Below, one piece after another: positions 12,798 through 23,075 of a stretch of 64,000 bases of DNA. A program made the position numbers and the translations under genes. Below the pieces are notes generated by a model. That model did not search any database. It was not told the DNA's origin and worked only from the letters and a program-made list of their open reading frames with translations. Origin of the DNA: Prostheceraeus crozeri (lineage: Eukaryota > Platyhelminthes > Polycladida > Euryleptidae). Numbering within the stretch: position 1 is the first letter of the stretch; each line of letters starts with the position of its first letter. The DNA lies in contig CAJQUW010005700.1 of the NCBI GenBank assembly GCA_907163375.1, forward strand, positions 1-64,000. Reading direction: 5' to 3'.

Positions 12798-13574
12798 CCC
12801 TGTGGGAACGCATCTTGCTAATATCAACAGATTATCTGGCGAGGTAGCGATTTTGTGGATAATTTTTTTTAAAGGTTCATTTTCGTGTAAAAACTATCTC
12901 CGCATGTGAAAATGGTCATCATTTATCCAAAAACATGTGTAAAATTAAAAAATGACAGGTGGCGAAAAAGTTGCTATAATTGGTTGGTAGATATTTGTTT
13001 ACTAATGCGAGCTGATTTTTCGCCAACCGGCGAAATCGTGGATATTGTAGCAACTAATTAGTGGTAAGTAGTAATGTTCGTATATTACCTTCACATGAAA
13101 ATGTATTGTGTTCTCAGTCTGATCTGATAAAAAGGGATCTTAATTTAATTCACGAAGGTTTAAACTAAAAAAAGTATTTATCTTCCATAAATGTCGCAGT
13201 AAATACTATGATATTATTCAAATATTTGTCATTGTTGTAAATTATTGAATGTCAAGAGATGTTATGAAATTTGATATATGCGGATTCTCTTTATTCTTAT
13301 CATTATCAAAGAATGATAGTCTGCACTTATTTCTTAGATAGATTAGCCATATGTGGGGGATAGTGAGGAGGTGAGGGAGAAAATAGAGCCTCGGCTGTAG
13401 AGGCGGATTACTAAAGAAAATAAGAGAGAAAGTCAAAAGTAAAGGGGGTCATATAGAGCGCGAATTGTCGCCGGCGAACTTCGCCAGCGAATATCCCGCA
13501 AATATGACTGAACTTTAGCACGATATTCTGCAGCTGACATTCGCCAGTTTTTCGCAAGATTCGTTCCCACAGGG
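12798..13574. mobile_element. MITE with CCCTGTGGGAACG terminal repeats
   Basis: The two ends are CCCTGTGGGAACG and its exact complement CGTTCCCACAGGG, and similarity extends to about 21 bp with one mismatch (the next bases are cATCTTGC and aATCTTGC). Both paralogous copies of the host repeat (about 47228-47250 and 48443-48470) lack it and read straight through TATATAACATGCGCTC when oriented alike, giving the unoccupied site. Comparison shows only CA duplicated (12796-12797 and 13575-13576). The 777-bp interior has GGCGAA-type phrases near both ends and no transposase. Superfamily is uncertain because the duplication is only 2 bp and is not TA. Confidence 0.8.
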
Positions 13575-13615
13575 CATGCGCTCTTCAGATTTAATAATCA
13601 ACTGACATAAAATAA

Positions 13616-13621
13616 TGCAAT
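13616..13621. other. Target-site duplication, left (TGCAAT)
   Basis: TGCAAT stands immediately before the first base of the 33-kb element and is repeated immediately after its last base at 46886-46891. The unoccupied paralogous site at 48406-48411 has one copy only (as ATTGCA, inverted). Polinton integrases make 6-bp duplications. Confidence 0.92.
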
Positions 13622-14540
13622 AGTAGTAAGTAAAACTCCACTTCTGGACCGCGCAAGATGGCCGCCGTCGCTGACGTCCCCCCTCCCCCCTCTGGAACGG
13701 CAGAGTGTCGTGGTCGGCCGCCGTGGTGCTTCGAGTCTGACTCCCCCCCCCTCTGGAACGCCAGAGTGTCGTGGTGGTCTTGGGCTACCGCCAGGATTTG
13801 TCTTGATGCTATAGTGTGTGATGTTTTTCGTGCTGAATGTTGGGTTGTAAAATGGGCTGTAGCTTCAAAACGAAGCATCGGATTGGAAAACGGATTTCAG
13901 ATTTGGAATCAGCGTGAAATTCTCTATCTGTATGGTGAGTTTCAAGGCAATCGGCGAGAAAAAATTTTCAACATTTTTCGAAAAAACGACAGAGTTAGAA
14001 TTTGGGACGTTTTGGTGTGTAGCGCCCAAACGAACCATCGGATGTGAAAACGGAGGCCAGATTCGGATTCAGCGTGAAATTCTGCATCGGTATGGTGAAT
14101 TTGAACGCAATCGGAGAGAAAAAATTTTCGCTGACGTCCCCCCCCCCTCGGGAGAGCTCGCTTCGATCTTGGCTTCTAGTGGACGGATTTTGTCGTGCCA
14201 TAGCTCGTTTGAAAGCTAAGAGTGAGACAAATTCAGTGAAACAAACGGCTTGTTCATATCTGTCTTCGTTTAGATGTGAGACGCCATTTAAGATTTTGGG
14301 ACATTGGCGAAAAACGACAGAGTTAGAATTTGGGACGTTTTGGGCTGTAGCGCCCCAACGAAGCATCGGATTGGAAAACGGATTTCAGATTTGGAATCAG
14401 CGTGAAATTCTCTATCTGTATGGTGAGTTTCAAGTCAATCGGAGAGAAAAATTTTCAACATTTTTCGAAAAAACGACAGAATTTTGCGATGGCTGCCTAC
14501 TGTAGAGCCAAAAAGAAGCATCGGATGGGAAAACGGAGGT
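13622..14540 (+). repeat. Left terminal repeat with internal subrepeats
   Basis: The terminal 370 bp match the right end in inverted orientation. Just inside the end lie GC-rich blocks with two copies of CCTCTGGAACG and runs of C. A unit of about 157 bp follows, marked by CATCGGAT at about 13878, 14036, 14363 and 14520, the middle spacing being a double unit that also contains a second copy of the GCTGACGTCCCCCC block. The right arm has lost 481 bp here, consistent with recombination between these subrepeats. Open frames in this region on both strands come from the repeats and are not genes. Confidence 0.85.
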
Positions 14541-15455
14541 CAGATTCGGATTCAGCGTCAAATTCTACATGGAAATGATGTATTTCCAGCTCAATCGGAG
14601 CACTAGAACCGGAGATAGACGGGTTTTGAGTGTTTGGATGATGGGTATTACGTCATCAGCTGATCGCCACACACTATATAAGCTGGGAACCGACAGAGAC
14701 TTGTCATTCAGACGAGAGATTGTCAACGGTAAGTCGTCTCTCTGAGCTCCGATGATAGCATCGGACATTCCAAATTCCGGGTTTCTGTAAGAAACCGACT
14801 TAGAAAATTTCATTGCTGATATCAGCTAAGGCGTCAGACTTAGAGGTTCGCCAGGAGATGGCCTTCGTCTCCAGGCCATAAAAGACTCCAAAACTTTAAA
14901 GGCTTGTAACTTTGCTTCTACAAGTCCGTTTGACTTGATTCAAAAAAGGTTCGGTCGCTATTGACCTGCCCTAAGTGACAGATTACTTATAAAATTTCAT
15001 AAGTAGTGCTAAAAAGTTGAAAAATTTAAATTCACTAGTTTTGGAGGTTTTCTGGGGTTTTCGACCCTGCTGAAGTCAATGAAAGCATTTTTAATGATGT
15101 CTGAGCCAGTCTTTTCATGGTATAAGCGGCTTTTCACTGAAAGCGAGCAAGACACGGAGAGTTTTGCTGTAATATTCCACTGACAGGGTGTTCCTTCGGG
15201 ACAGCGGACGATGCCGTAGTGATAAGTGTGGCAAGGGAGTGTGTCATAGTTTAGACCGTAACCGCTGGGACAACTCATGTCTCATGTTGGGCATTTGACA
15301 CAGTTCTCAACGTAGCACTTTGAACGCCAATCGGTTGAGTCTTAGCTATCTTGTCATGGGTGGCCTCTAAACATCTCCATTGCAAAACGCTGGTGAATCA
15401 GGCTCTCTACGGCTTGCTATCAAGCTGCTCAAAGTCTGTCAACCTCTTACCAACT
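14541..15455 (-). pseudogene. Outermost arm region with decayed reading frames (left)
   Basis: Minus-strand open frames at 14565-14813 (82 codons) and 15009-15278 (89 codons) recur in the right arm at 46175-46423 and 45710-45979, but since whole arms are nearly identical this is not evidence of coding. The 15009-15278 frame is the more protein-like: it opens MSCPSGYGLN and has Cys spaced like a small cysteine-rich extracellular module, and in the same frame just upstream, past a stop, further Cys residues follow the same style. I read it as the tail of a broken cysteine-rich gene. No family can be assigned; the remainder shows many stops. Confidence 0.35.
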
Positions 15456-15973
15456 CTACAGGTTTTCATGTCTGGCGAATACTATCATTAAGTTGAATCT
15501 GCTATCAGTCAACTTGAACGTTGCAAATGAAGTTCGGTGTAATACTTCCTTTCGACGGGCGTTCCTGTAAAGGGCGGCGGTGAAACCCGTAGCTATGTAT
15601 ACCGCAAGGGACATTCGGTAATGGTCAATCTTGTTAAACCTCTCTGCATCATGTTTGCAAGTGATTGCCTCTGTCTCAACGTAGTATGCATTCGCGCCAG
15701 GGCGACATTTAGCCAGCTGTCGAAGGTTGCCTTATAAACTATCCATTGCATACGTTATGAGAACCATGAGTTCTACCTGTCTCTATCAATGAGATGAATT
15801 GATGAATGGAATGAAATGGGAGGACACTCAAGCGCCACACGCAACATAACACACTTCTCTCTTCCGTAGTCTAACAAGCTCTTTACACATGGATCGCAGT
15901 CGTTTGCTATCCCTGTATCAGAAGTGTAAGCTATCTTATATTTATTTAACACTATTTCATCTACCATCATCAC
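15456..15973 (-). pseudogene. Decayed unidentified gene Y, left arm
   Basis: An open frame starts at 15973 (MMMVDEIVLNKY) and ends after 66 residues; past one or two breaks another stop-free stretch of about 90 residues follows down to a stop at 15456, containing CRPGANAYYVETEAITC and a region rich in Tyr, Arg and Lys. Composition looks like real coding sequence interrupted by frameshifts, running outward from the divergent promoter region. I do not recognise the family. In the right arm the 5' end is missing because of the 449-bp deletion. Function unknown; a Polinton accessory gene or a captured host gene are both possible. Confidence 0.4.
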
Positions 15974-16117
15974 CCATATGAAATGTTATAAGATTTACAA
16001 GTTAAACTAAGCGTGCTACTATTTCCAAATGAAAAAGTATACATGGTTAAATCATCCACTGAAGCCCCATTCAAGTAAGTCAGTATGAAAGCAAAGATAA
16101 TACGAAATAAAAATTTA

Positions 16118-16572
16118 TTATGACATGTATTTCAAAAGGTCTTCATCGTCAATATCGTCCCAGAGTCTGCCTTCACACAGATCACAAAAACAGTTCACTT
16201 GCTTCAATCGTTCTTCTACCGCGAGCCTCCCTTTGTCGATGTACTCCCACTCCGCCATAGTTCGTGGCTGGGAGTTAGGGGTGTACCATCCCATAATTGA
16301 TGGAGGAATTTGGTGCTGGTGATCTCCATCACATCATCAGTATCGTACTGCAGATACTTCCATCGTATGCCTGTTAGGTCGGGACACTCCTTCTCACATA
16401 CACTCTCCTCTTCGTCATCCGCTGGTAATGACAACTTTCTAATGTTGTCGAGTCGGTATAATTTCTCCACCTTCCCCTTCGTTGGAGCGTTTGGTGCAAC
16501 GAGCGCCTTTGGCGATGAGCATGGAGAAGAGAACTCCAATTTGTGTTCGATGTTTTTGGAGGGCTTGTCATG
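16118..16572 (-). pseudogene. Decayed unidentified gene X with acidic CxxC tail (left arm)
   Basis: On the minus strand, directly behind the divergent promoter, an open frame (also readable from an upstream ATG at 16632) carries KLYRLDNIRKLSLPADDEEE and runs to a tryptophan-rich stretch. The likely C-terminal part is in another frame: it includes WYTPNSQPRTMAEWEYIDKG, a CFCDLCEG cluster and a strongly acidic end (WDDIDDEDLLKYMS), and stops at 16118-16120, followed by TAATAAA. The two halves overlap near 16320-16345, so one frameshift breaks the gene. The ATG at 16571 starts a third frame, so the true start is uncertain. Not recognised; the CxxC pattern hints at a metal-binding site. Right-arm copy has only the N-terminal half. 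Confidence 0.45.
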
Positions 16573-16860
16573 TTGACTGTGAATAATGACTTTGAAATGT
16601 TTTCTAATTCTTAAGTATAAACAAGCAACCAATCAGAATGAACAGCCAATGAATGATGAATATGAAAGTATATATGCAAAGTGACATTCGTGTCATTTCA
16701 CTCTGTCTTTGAGACGTATAAGTGAAGTGTTCTCTAGCGAATTCTATATTTGAGGCGTACAAGTGAACTGCTCTCTCGTGAATTCCAAATTTGAGACGTA
16801 TTATTTGAGTGAAGTCTCTATCTTGTTGAAGTATCAACCTTAAACTTGATTTCGTTGAAA
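16573..16860. promoter_or_regulatory. Divergent promoter region with three imperfect repeats (left arm)
   Basis: This gap separates gene X (minus) from the polymerase gene (plus). It contains a TATA-like AAGTATATATGC near 16670 and then three imperfect copies of a 41-44-bp motif starting TTTGAGACGTATAAGTGAAG at about 16707, 16750 and 16791, with CTCTAGCGAATTC or CTCTCGTGAATTCC in the first two. Position and repeated motif suggest binding sites of an element-encoded or host regulator. The mirror copy is at 44577-44864. Confidence 0.5.
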
Positions 16861-17033
16861 TGGTAAGTTGAAAATTTCTTCACTCATCTCCCTCAAACGT
16901 GTGGCTAATAGCATCTTCCTCAATTTCAGGCATCAACTTCATCACCAACGCCCTCCCTTCTCGAGGAAAGTTTAGAGTTGTTGAGTCAAAGTAGGTTGTA
17001 ACAATACACTGAGACTTAAACAGAGATGACAGA

Positions 17034-20000
17034 ATGATTTCTCTTTCAGGTGATGTGAGTTCCAGCTCAGGACTCTCGCGACAAGGCAACGAGTGGGAAT
17101 GTGCCGACTGCGGACATATGTTTACAAGGAAGCACAGTCTCCTTCGACACATCAAACAACGTGTGTGTCAACGCAAAGCGGCATCAATCTCCGGAGGTGA
17201 AGTTGATTCTGACTATGACATCTCCTTTCCTTGCGATTTGTGCCCTCTTTCTTTTGATAGTCACTTTCAGCGATCTTCGCACAGACTTCAACACACACAT
17301 GCAAATGATCACTACACCAACGGTACCTCTACCATCTCCCTCATTAATGTTTCACATAATAATTTAGTACGCGACTACTGCATGGAGTCCAATACTCAAA
17401 TAGTAGATTTTCCTGAGTGGCTCCTTCAAAATTCTAACATTATCGAAGCGCTCTTCAACAATTTAGACAATTTTAGAATGAAGGCGCTCATCTACCTTAA
17501 ACTAAAATATATTAAAATAGATTTTCAAACGGGTCAAGTGACGGAGAGAATACAGTTTCATGTTCCTTCCTCTTCCGCAACCGAAGTTGTAGACTGCGAG
17601 TCTTGGCTAAATTTTCACATTCAATGTTTAAAATCAAATGTAGATAAATTCAATCAGCGCGACAGCGCTCTCATTTTTGATGGTGTGGACTCAGCCATAT
17701 TCAAAATTTCCCTATTAGAAAGTCATGCAGCTCGAGGCACATTTAAACTACCAAAAACGTTGTATAATAAGAAAGCTGTCATCAATGTCGATTGTAAATC
17801 ACAGTGTTTCAAATATGCAGTCCTATCCATCCTTCACTATAATGATATCAACGCGCATCGAGATCGCACCTATAGCTATAGACAGTGGGAGGATGAACTA
17901 GATAGACTTTGAAGGTTGTGATAGTGACAACATGAAAATCAAAGATGTAGAAACGTTCGAAAAACATAATCAGATTAAAATTGTCGTTCACGTGTGGGAG
18001 AAGGGGTTGAAGGGTGCCCGCTATAATTCACGTTCAACTTGTTATGAACGTGTAGTCAACCTCTTATTAGTAAAACAAGATGATAGCGAGGAATGGCACT
18101 ACTGTGGTATTCCCAAAATCTCTCGCTGTACACTCACTTGGGGCACTCTAAAAGAGGTGAACATTTTGTATGCGACCGCTGCATCCGCTCCTTTTGGAGT
18201 AAAGATAAATTTGAAACTCACTATGAATGGTGCAAGCGAGGTAAATTACAAATGGAACGCATGCCCAAAGATAAAATATTTTCACATAGGGATAATGGTG
18301 ACGAATTAAGTCCCCTGCGTATCATTTACGCAGACATAGAATGCTACATTGATGATATCATCCACAAACCAGCAGCCATATCCTGCTATGAAGTATGGCA
18401 TGACCACTTTAGGAATAGACAAAACAAAATGCATACTTGGCAAGGTGAAGATTGTATTTCAAAATTTCTAGAATTTCTCGATAAAGCTGCTAAATTTCAA
18501 CAATCATATGATTCACAATTGCAGCGTAAGTCACTACATATGTCAGATGAAGACAAACAGAAATTTGAAAGTTGCACATCGTGCCCTAAATGTCATAAAA
18601 CGTTTGATGACGATAAAATTAAGAAAGTGCGTGATCATGATCACATCACTGGTAAATTTAGAAACGCACTCTGCTCCAAATGTAACTTTTCACTTAGGTT
18701 GAGACGTCGTGTACTACCCGTCATTTTTCATAACTTTAAGGGCTATGACAGTCATATGCTCATAAAAGGAGGGTTGAGCCAGATGAAATCGTGGCAGCTC
18801 AATGTTATAGCACAAACGAGAGAAAAATTCATGGCAATGACAGCAAAAGTACCAGTAGATAAAACTAAAGAAAATAAGACAGTCTTCTTCGAAATAAAAT
18901 TTTTAGATTCATTTCAATTCATGTCAGCGTCACTAGCTTCTCTCGTTCGAAATCTCAAGTTTCTTCCCCATAGTCAAACTTTGAAGAAACACTATCCAAA
19001 CTTAACGGATGACATGATCACTCGCAAAGGAGTCTTTCCCTATGCGTATTTTAGCTCAATGTCTAAACTAAATGAAACAACCCTTCCTTCCATTGACAAA
19101 TTCAAAAACGATTTGACGGGTGAAGATTGTCCAGTAGAGGACTATGAACATGCTCAAGAGGCATGGTTAAAATTTAATTGTAAAACGTTTGGCGATTATA
19201 TGATCACTTACTTGGAATTAGATGTCATTTTGCTGGCTGATGTCTTTCAGGAATTTCGACGAGTGGCATTAGAAGAAGATAAGTTAGATCCCGTCCACTT
19301 TGTCAGTCTGCCAGCCATGTCATTTAAGTCTGCTTTTAAAATGACTGGTGAGACCATTCATCTCTTACAAGATCCAGAGATGTATAATTTATTTGAGCGA
19401 GGAATTCGCGGTGGTCTCACATTTGTAAATAAACATAGGTTAAAATCTGAAACAGTAGGTGATGATCATATCCACCTAAAGTACTATGACCAAAATAATT
19501 TATATGGCAGTTCACTGTCTAAACCACTACCTCATTCCGAGTTTAGTTGGTTAAAACAAGATGAGCTTGAGTATTACTCCAACCCTTCAAGCATACTGAA
19601 GATTCCAGATGAAGGTGATTGGGGATATTATTTTGAAGTGGATTTGATTTATCCAAATAGTATTAAAAATAAAACTGCTGATTTCCCACTCGCACCTGAA
19701 TCTGGTGAAGTGACTGAAGATATGTTTTCACCATTCATGTCACAATTTCATAATAACTTAACAGAGTGTGGACAGCCAAGGTACAAACCATGCCGCAAAC
19801 TTTTACTCACCCAATATGATAAGTAAAAAATTATCTCGTACACTTCTGCATACTAAAATTCTATTTAGAAATGGGCATGCTTCTAAAGTCAGTTCACCGC
19901 ATTATCAAATTTAGACAGAAAGCCTTCCTCAAACCCTACATAGATAGTAACAGTCAAAAACGTGCACTAGCCCAAAATAATTTTGAAAAAGATTTTTATA

Positions 20001-20839
20001 AATATAAGAATAATAGTCTTTTCGGAAAGACCATGGAGGATGTTAGAAAACGCATAAACTACAAACTAGTCACTGATGATCAAAAATATCACAAATTGAC
20101 CTCATCACCTCTTTTCATTGATAGAGACATTATCGATGAGGATCTTGTAGGTGTTAAAATGATAAAATCTGAAGTTGAGTTGTGCAAGCCCATCTATATT
20201 GGCCAAGCTGTACTAGATTACTCTAAGCTTGAAATGTACCAACTCTTTTATAAAATGCTAAAACCATGTCCTCTCGTAAAAGAGGTTCGTTTGTTGGGTG
20301 GTGATACAGATAGTTTCTTCTTAGGTATTACCACTCAAAAAGATTTAAATTTTAATGAAGTAGCTAAGTCATTAGAAAAATATTTCAACACATCTAACTA
20401 CAATCCCGCTCATCCACTCTTTTCCATACAGAATAAAGCCAAACTTGGTTGTTTTAAGGATGAAACAGCAGGAAAGGAAATAGATGAAATGATTCTCCTC
20501 CGCCCTAAAATGTATTCCATGAAATTAAAAGAATGTGCAGATAGCATTAAGCGTGCTAAAGGAATATCAAAATCAATTGTCCAAAACATGAAACATCGGT
20601 CCTATAAGAAGGCCTATAAAAATAAAAATATAACGTTTGTCAATATCACAATCTTAAAATCTCAAGTTCATACTGTGAAAACGTACACATTTAAGAAACG
20701 AGCGCTTTCTGCATGGGAGGATAAGAGGTGTTGGATAGGACATAACACATCTCTTCCACATGGACATCCTGATACAAACATACCTCCACCCAAAAGAATA
20801 AAACTCACGCTACCACATTCAGGAGATGTATTGACATAA
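17034..20839 (+). pseudogene. Polinton-type DNA polymerase B, left-arm copy (broken)
   Basis: Protein-primed family B DNA polymerase with proofreading exonuclease, of the Pfam DNA_pol_B_2 type found in Polintons and many invertebrate genomes. Seen here: N-terminal C2H2-like fingers (CADCGHMF...H...C and CDLCPLSF...H...H) and the family's KKAVINVDCKSQC region at 17034-17912. A segment of about 200 bp then reads only in the +1 frame (to about 18110). The main part 18093-19826 has a third finger, exonuclease motif I (DIE), a recombination-endonuclease-VII-like insert (CPKC, HDHITGK, CSKCN), exonuclease motifs II and III, and polymerase motif A (YDQNNLYG). After a 2-bp insertion and stop at about 19823, motif B (NNSLFGK), motif C (GGDTDSFF) and the ALSAWEDKRCW tail lie in 19871-20839. 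The frame change near 17900 and its reversal near 18110 also occur in the right arm; the break at 19823 is private to this copy. Probably non-functional. Confidence 0.9.
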
Positions 20840-20989
20840 TCAACTTTAACTCAGTATTTTGATGTTGCTTTTTGTAGATATACATGGTTGTTTTATGTAT
20901 CGCATGAGATCGTTTCTTCCTTGTGAATATATGCCTACAGTTAGCCCATTCCCCCTATATCTGTGAAAAGACTTTTTCATACGCATATT

Positions 20990-21003
20990 TTTATTTCAAT
21001 AAA
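20990..21003. terminator. Back-to-back polyadenylation signals of convergent genes (left arm)
   Basis: AATAAA lies on the plus strand at 20998-21003, downstream of the polymerase stop, and on the minus strand (TTTATT) at 20990-20995, downstream of the small convergent ORF that ends at 21019. Both genes thus share a very compact 3' region, as in viral genomes. The same arrangement recurs in both right-arm copies. Confidence 0.6.
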
Positions 21004-21018
21004 CATATCACAATGACT

Positions 21019-21307
21019 TCACTTTGTTTTCCGAAACACTAAAGTTACGAGGGATTTAGTATCTTTCACATGGATGCACTCTTGTAAACCATTGGTAATT
21101 TTGATAGAAATAGAGGGTATAGTTTGTTTGACGACGGGGTGATAGAAAATAGATTCAAACATCTCGACTATTCCATATGAAGCGTCTTTATCATGAATGA
21201 AATCACGTAAAATGTATTCTTTTTTCTCACCAACAGAAATAGGTAGAATCAAATCACTTTGGGGCGATCATATCTTTTTCAAATGACTGTGGAACATTGA
21301 TTTCCAT
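21019..21307 (-). pseudogene. Small convergent ORF (about 95 codons, frameshifted), left arm
   Basis: A minus-strand ATG at 21305-21307 opens MEINVPQSFEKDMIAPK and hits a stop; one frame over, a 76-residue stop-free stretch (ILPISVGEKKEYILRDFI...VTLVFRKTK) runs to 21019. All three copies in the element have the same break, so either it predates the duplications or the real product starts differently. The predicted product is a small mixed alpha/beta-like protein with no signal peptide or membrane segment. I do not recognise it; it lies between the polymerase 3' end and the satellite and reads away from the satellite. Confidence 0.45.
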
Positions 21308-21344
21308 GATATAGATTTAAACAGTTAGATTCGATGACGAACAA

Positions 21345-23075
21345 GATTTACTAGTTTGCAAGTTAAACTAAGCGTTCTATTATTTGTAAATGAAAGATAT
21401 AGTTTCAACAGTTTACAGATTACAAAATAAAGTTTCAATAGTGTTTATGTTAAAAATAAAGTTTAAGCTGTTTGTGTGTTAGAAATAGAATAGTTTCAAC
21501 AGTTTGTCGATTAAAAATAAAGTTTCAACAGTGTGTACGTTAGAAATAAAGTTTCATCTGTTTGTAAAATGAGATTGTAGGATTTACTAGTTTGCAAGTT
21601 AGACTAAGCGTTCTACTATTTGTAAACGAAAGATATAGTTTCAACAGTTTACAGATTAAAAATAAAGTTTCAACAGTGTGTACGTTAGAAATAAAGTTTT
21701 AGGCGTTTGTGCGTTAGAAATAAAATAAAGTTTCAACCGTTTACAAGTTAAAAATGAAGTCTCAATAGTGTGTATGTTAAGAATAAAGTTCTATCTGTTT
21801 ATATGTTAGAAATAAAACTGAAGCTTCACCAGTTTACAAGTTAAGAATAAAGTTTTATCTGCTTGTATGTCAGAATGAAATAAAGTTTCACCACCTTAAA
21901 AATAAAGTTTCAATAATGTGTACGTTAGAAACAAAGTTTCAATAGTTTACAAGTTAAGAATAAAGTTTCAATAGTGTGTATGTTAGAAATAAAGTTCTAT
22001 CTGTTTATATGTTAGAAATAAAATGAAGTTTCACCAGTTTACAAGTTAAGAATAAATTTTATCTGCTTGTATGTTAGAAATGAAATAAAGTTTCACCAGT
22101 TTACAAGTTAAAAATAAAGTTTCAGTAGTGTGTACGTTAGAAATAAAGTTTCAATAGTGTGTATGTTAAGAATAAAGTTTTATCTGTTTGTATGTTAGAA
22201 ATAAAACAAAGTTTCAACCGTTTACAAGTTAAAAATAAAGTTTCAATAGTGTGTATGTTAAGAATAAAGTTCTATCTGTTTGTATGTTAGAAATAAAATG
22301 AAGTTTCATCAGTTTACAAGTTAAAAATGAAGTTTTATCTGTTTGTATGTTAGAAATAAAACAAAGTTTCAACCGTTAACAAGTTAAAAATAAAGTTTCA
22401 ATAGTTTGCAAGTTAAAACTAATGTTTCAATAGTGCGTATGTTAAGAATAAAGTTTTATCTGTTTGTATGTTAGAAATAGAATGAAGCTTCACCAGTTTA
22501 CAAGTTAAGAATAAAGTTTTATCAGCTTGTATGTTAGAAATAAAATGAAGTTTCAACAGTTTACAAATTAAAAATAAAGTTTCAATAGTGTGTACGTTAG
22601 AAATAAAGTTTCAACCGTTTACAAGTTAAAAATAAAGTTTCAACAGTGTCTACGTTAGAAATAAAGTTTATCTGTTTGTAAAGTACGATCGTAGGATTTA
22701 CTAGTTTGCAAGTTAGACTCAGCATTCTACTAGTTGTAAATGAAAAATATCGTTTCAACAGTTTACAGATTAAAATAAAGTTTCAATAGTGTGTATGATG
22801 GAAATAAAGTTTAAGCGCTTTGTGCGTTAGAAATAAAGTTTCAGCCGTTTACAAGTAAAAAATAAAGTTTCAACAGTGTGTACGTTAGAAATAAAGTTTT
22901 AGCTGTTTATATTTTAGAAACAAAATAAAGTTTCAACAGTTTACAAGTTGAAAAATAAAGTTTCAACAGTGTGTACGTTAGAAATAAATGAAAGTAAGAA
23001 CTTCATCGTATGAGTATTCAAAGCATGTTTTGTAAATCAAATGTGTGTAGTCCTGACATGATAGAATCGCGTTAG
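21345..23075 (+). repeat. AT-rich satellite, left arm (AATAAAGTTTC repeats)
   Basis: Imperfect tandem units of 28-40 bp, each built as GTTAGAAATAAAGTTTCAACAG or a variant with ACAAGTTAAAAATAAAG. The block GCAAGTTAGACTAAGCGTTCTA appears three times (about 21357, 21592, 22706), marking a larger repeat. Nearly every unit contains AATAAA on the strand transcribed by the left polymerase gene. At 22987-23074 a non-satellite segment (AATGAAAGTAAGAACTTCAT...) duplicates the palindrome shoulder. Confidence 0.93.

Noticed and set aside
15773..16632. Separate small genes for every open frame on both strands of the outer arms
   Set aside because: Most overlap each other as frame shadows; only the frames with protein-like composition, stops and polyadenylation context were kept, as decayed genes X and Y.
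16863..17049. A spliced intron at the start of the left polymerase (ATG followed by GTAAGT, acceptor TTTCTCTTTCAG)
   Set aside because: The sites look good, but joining them puts the upstream ATG out of frame or places a stop directly next to the junction, so the start at 17034 without splicing was kept.
18093..18140. Programmed -1 ribosomal frameshift at CCCAAAATC
   Set aside because: The zero-frame codons do not form a canonical X XXY YYZ slippery heptamer and no pseudoknot was identified; an ordinary indel shared by both arms is simpler.
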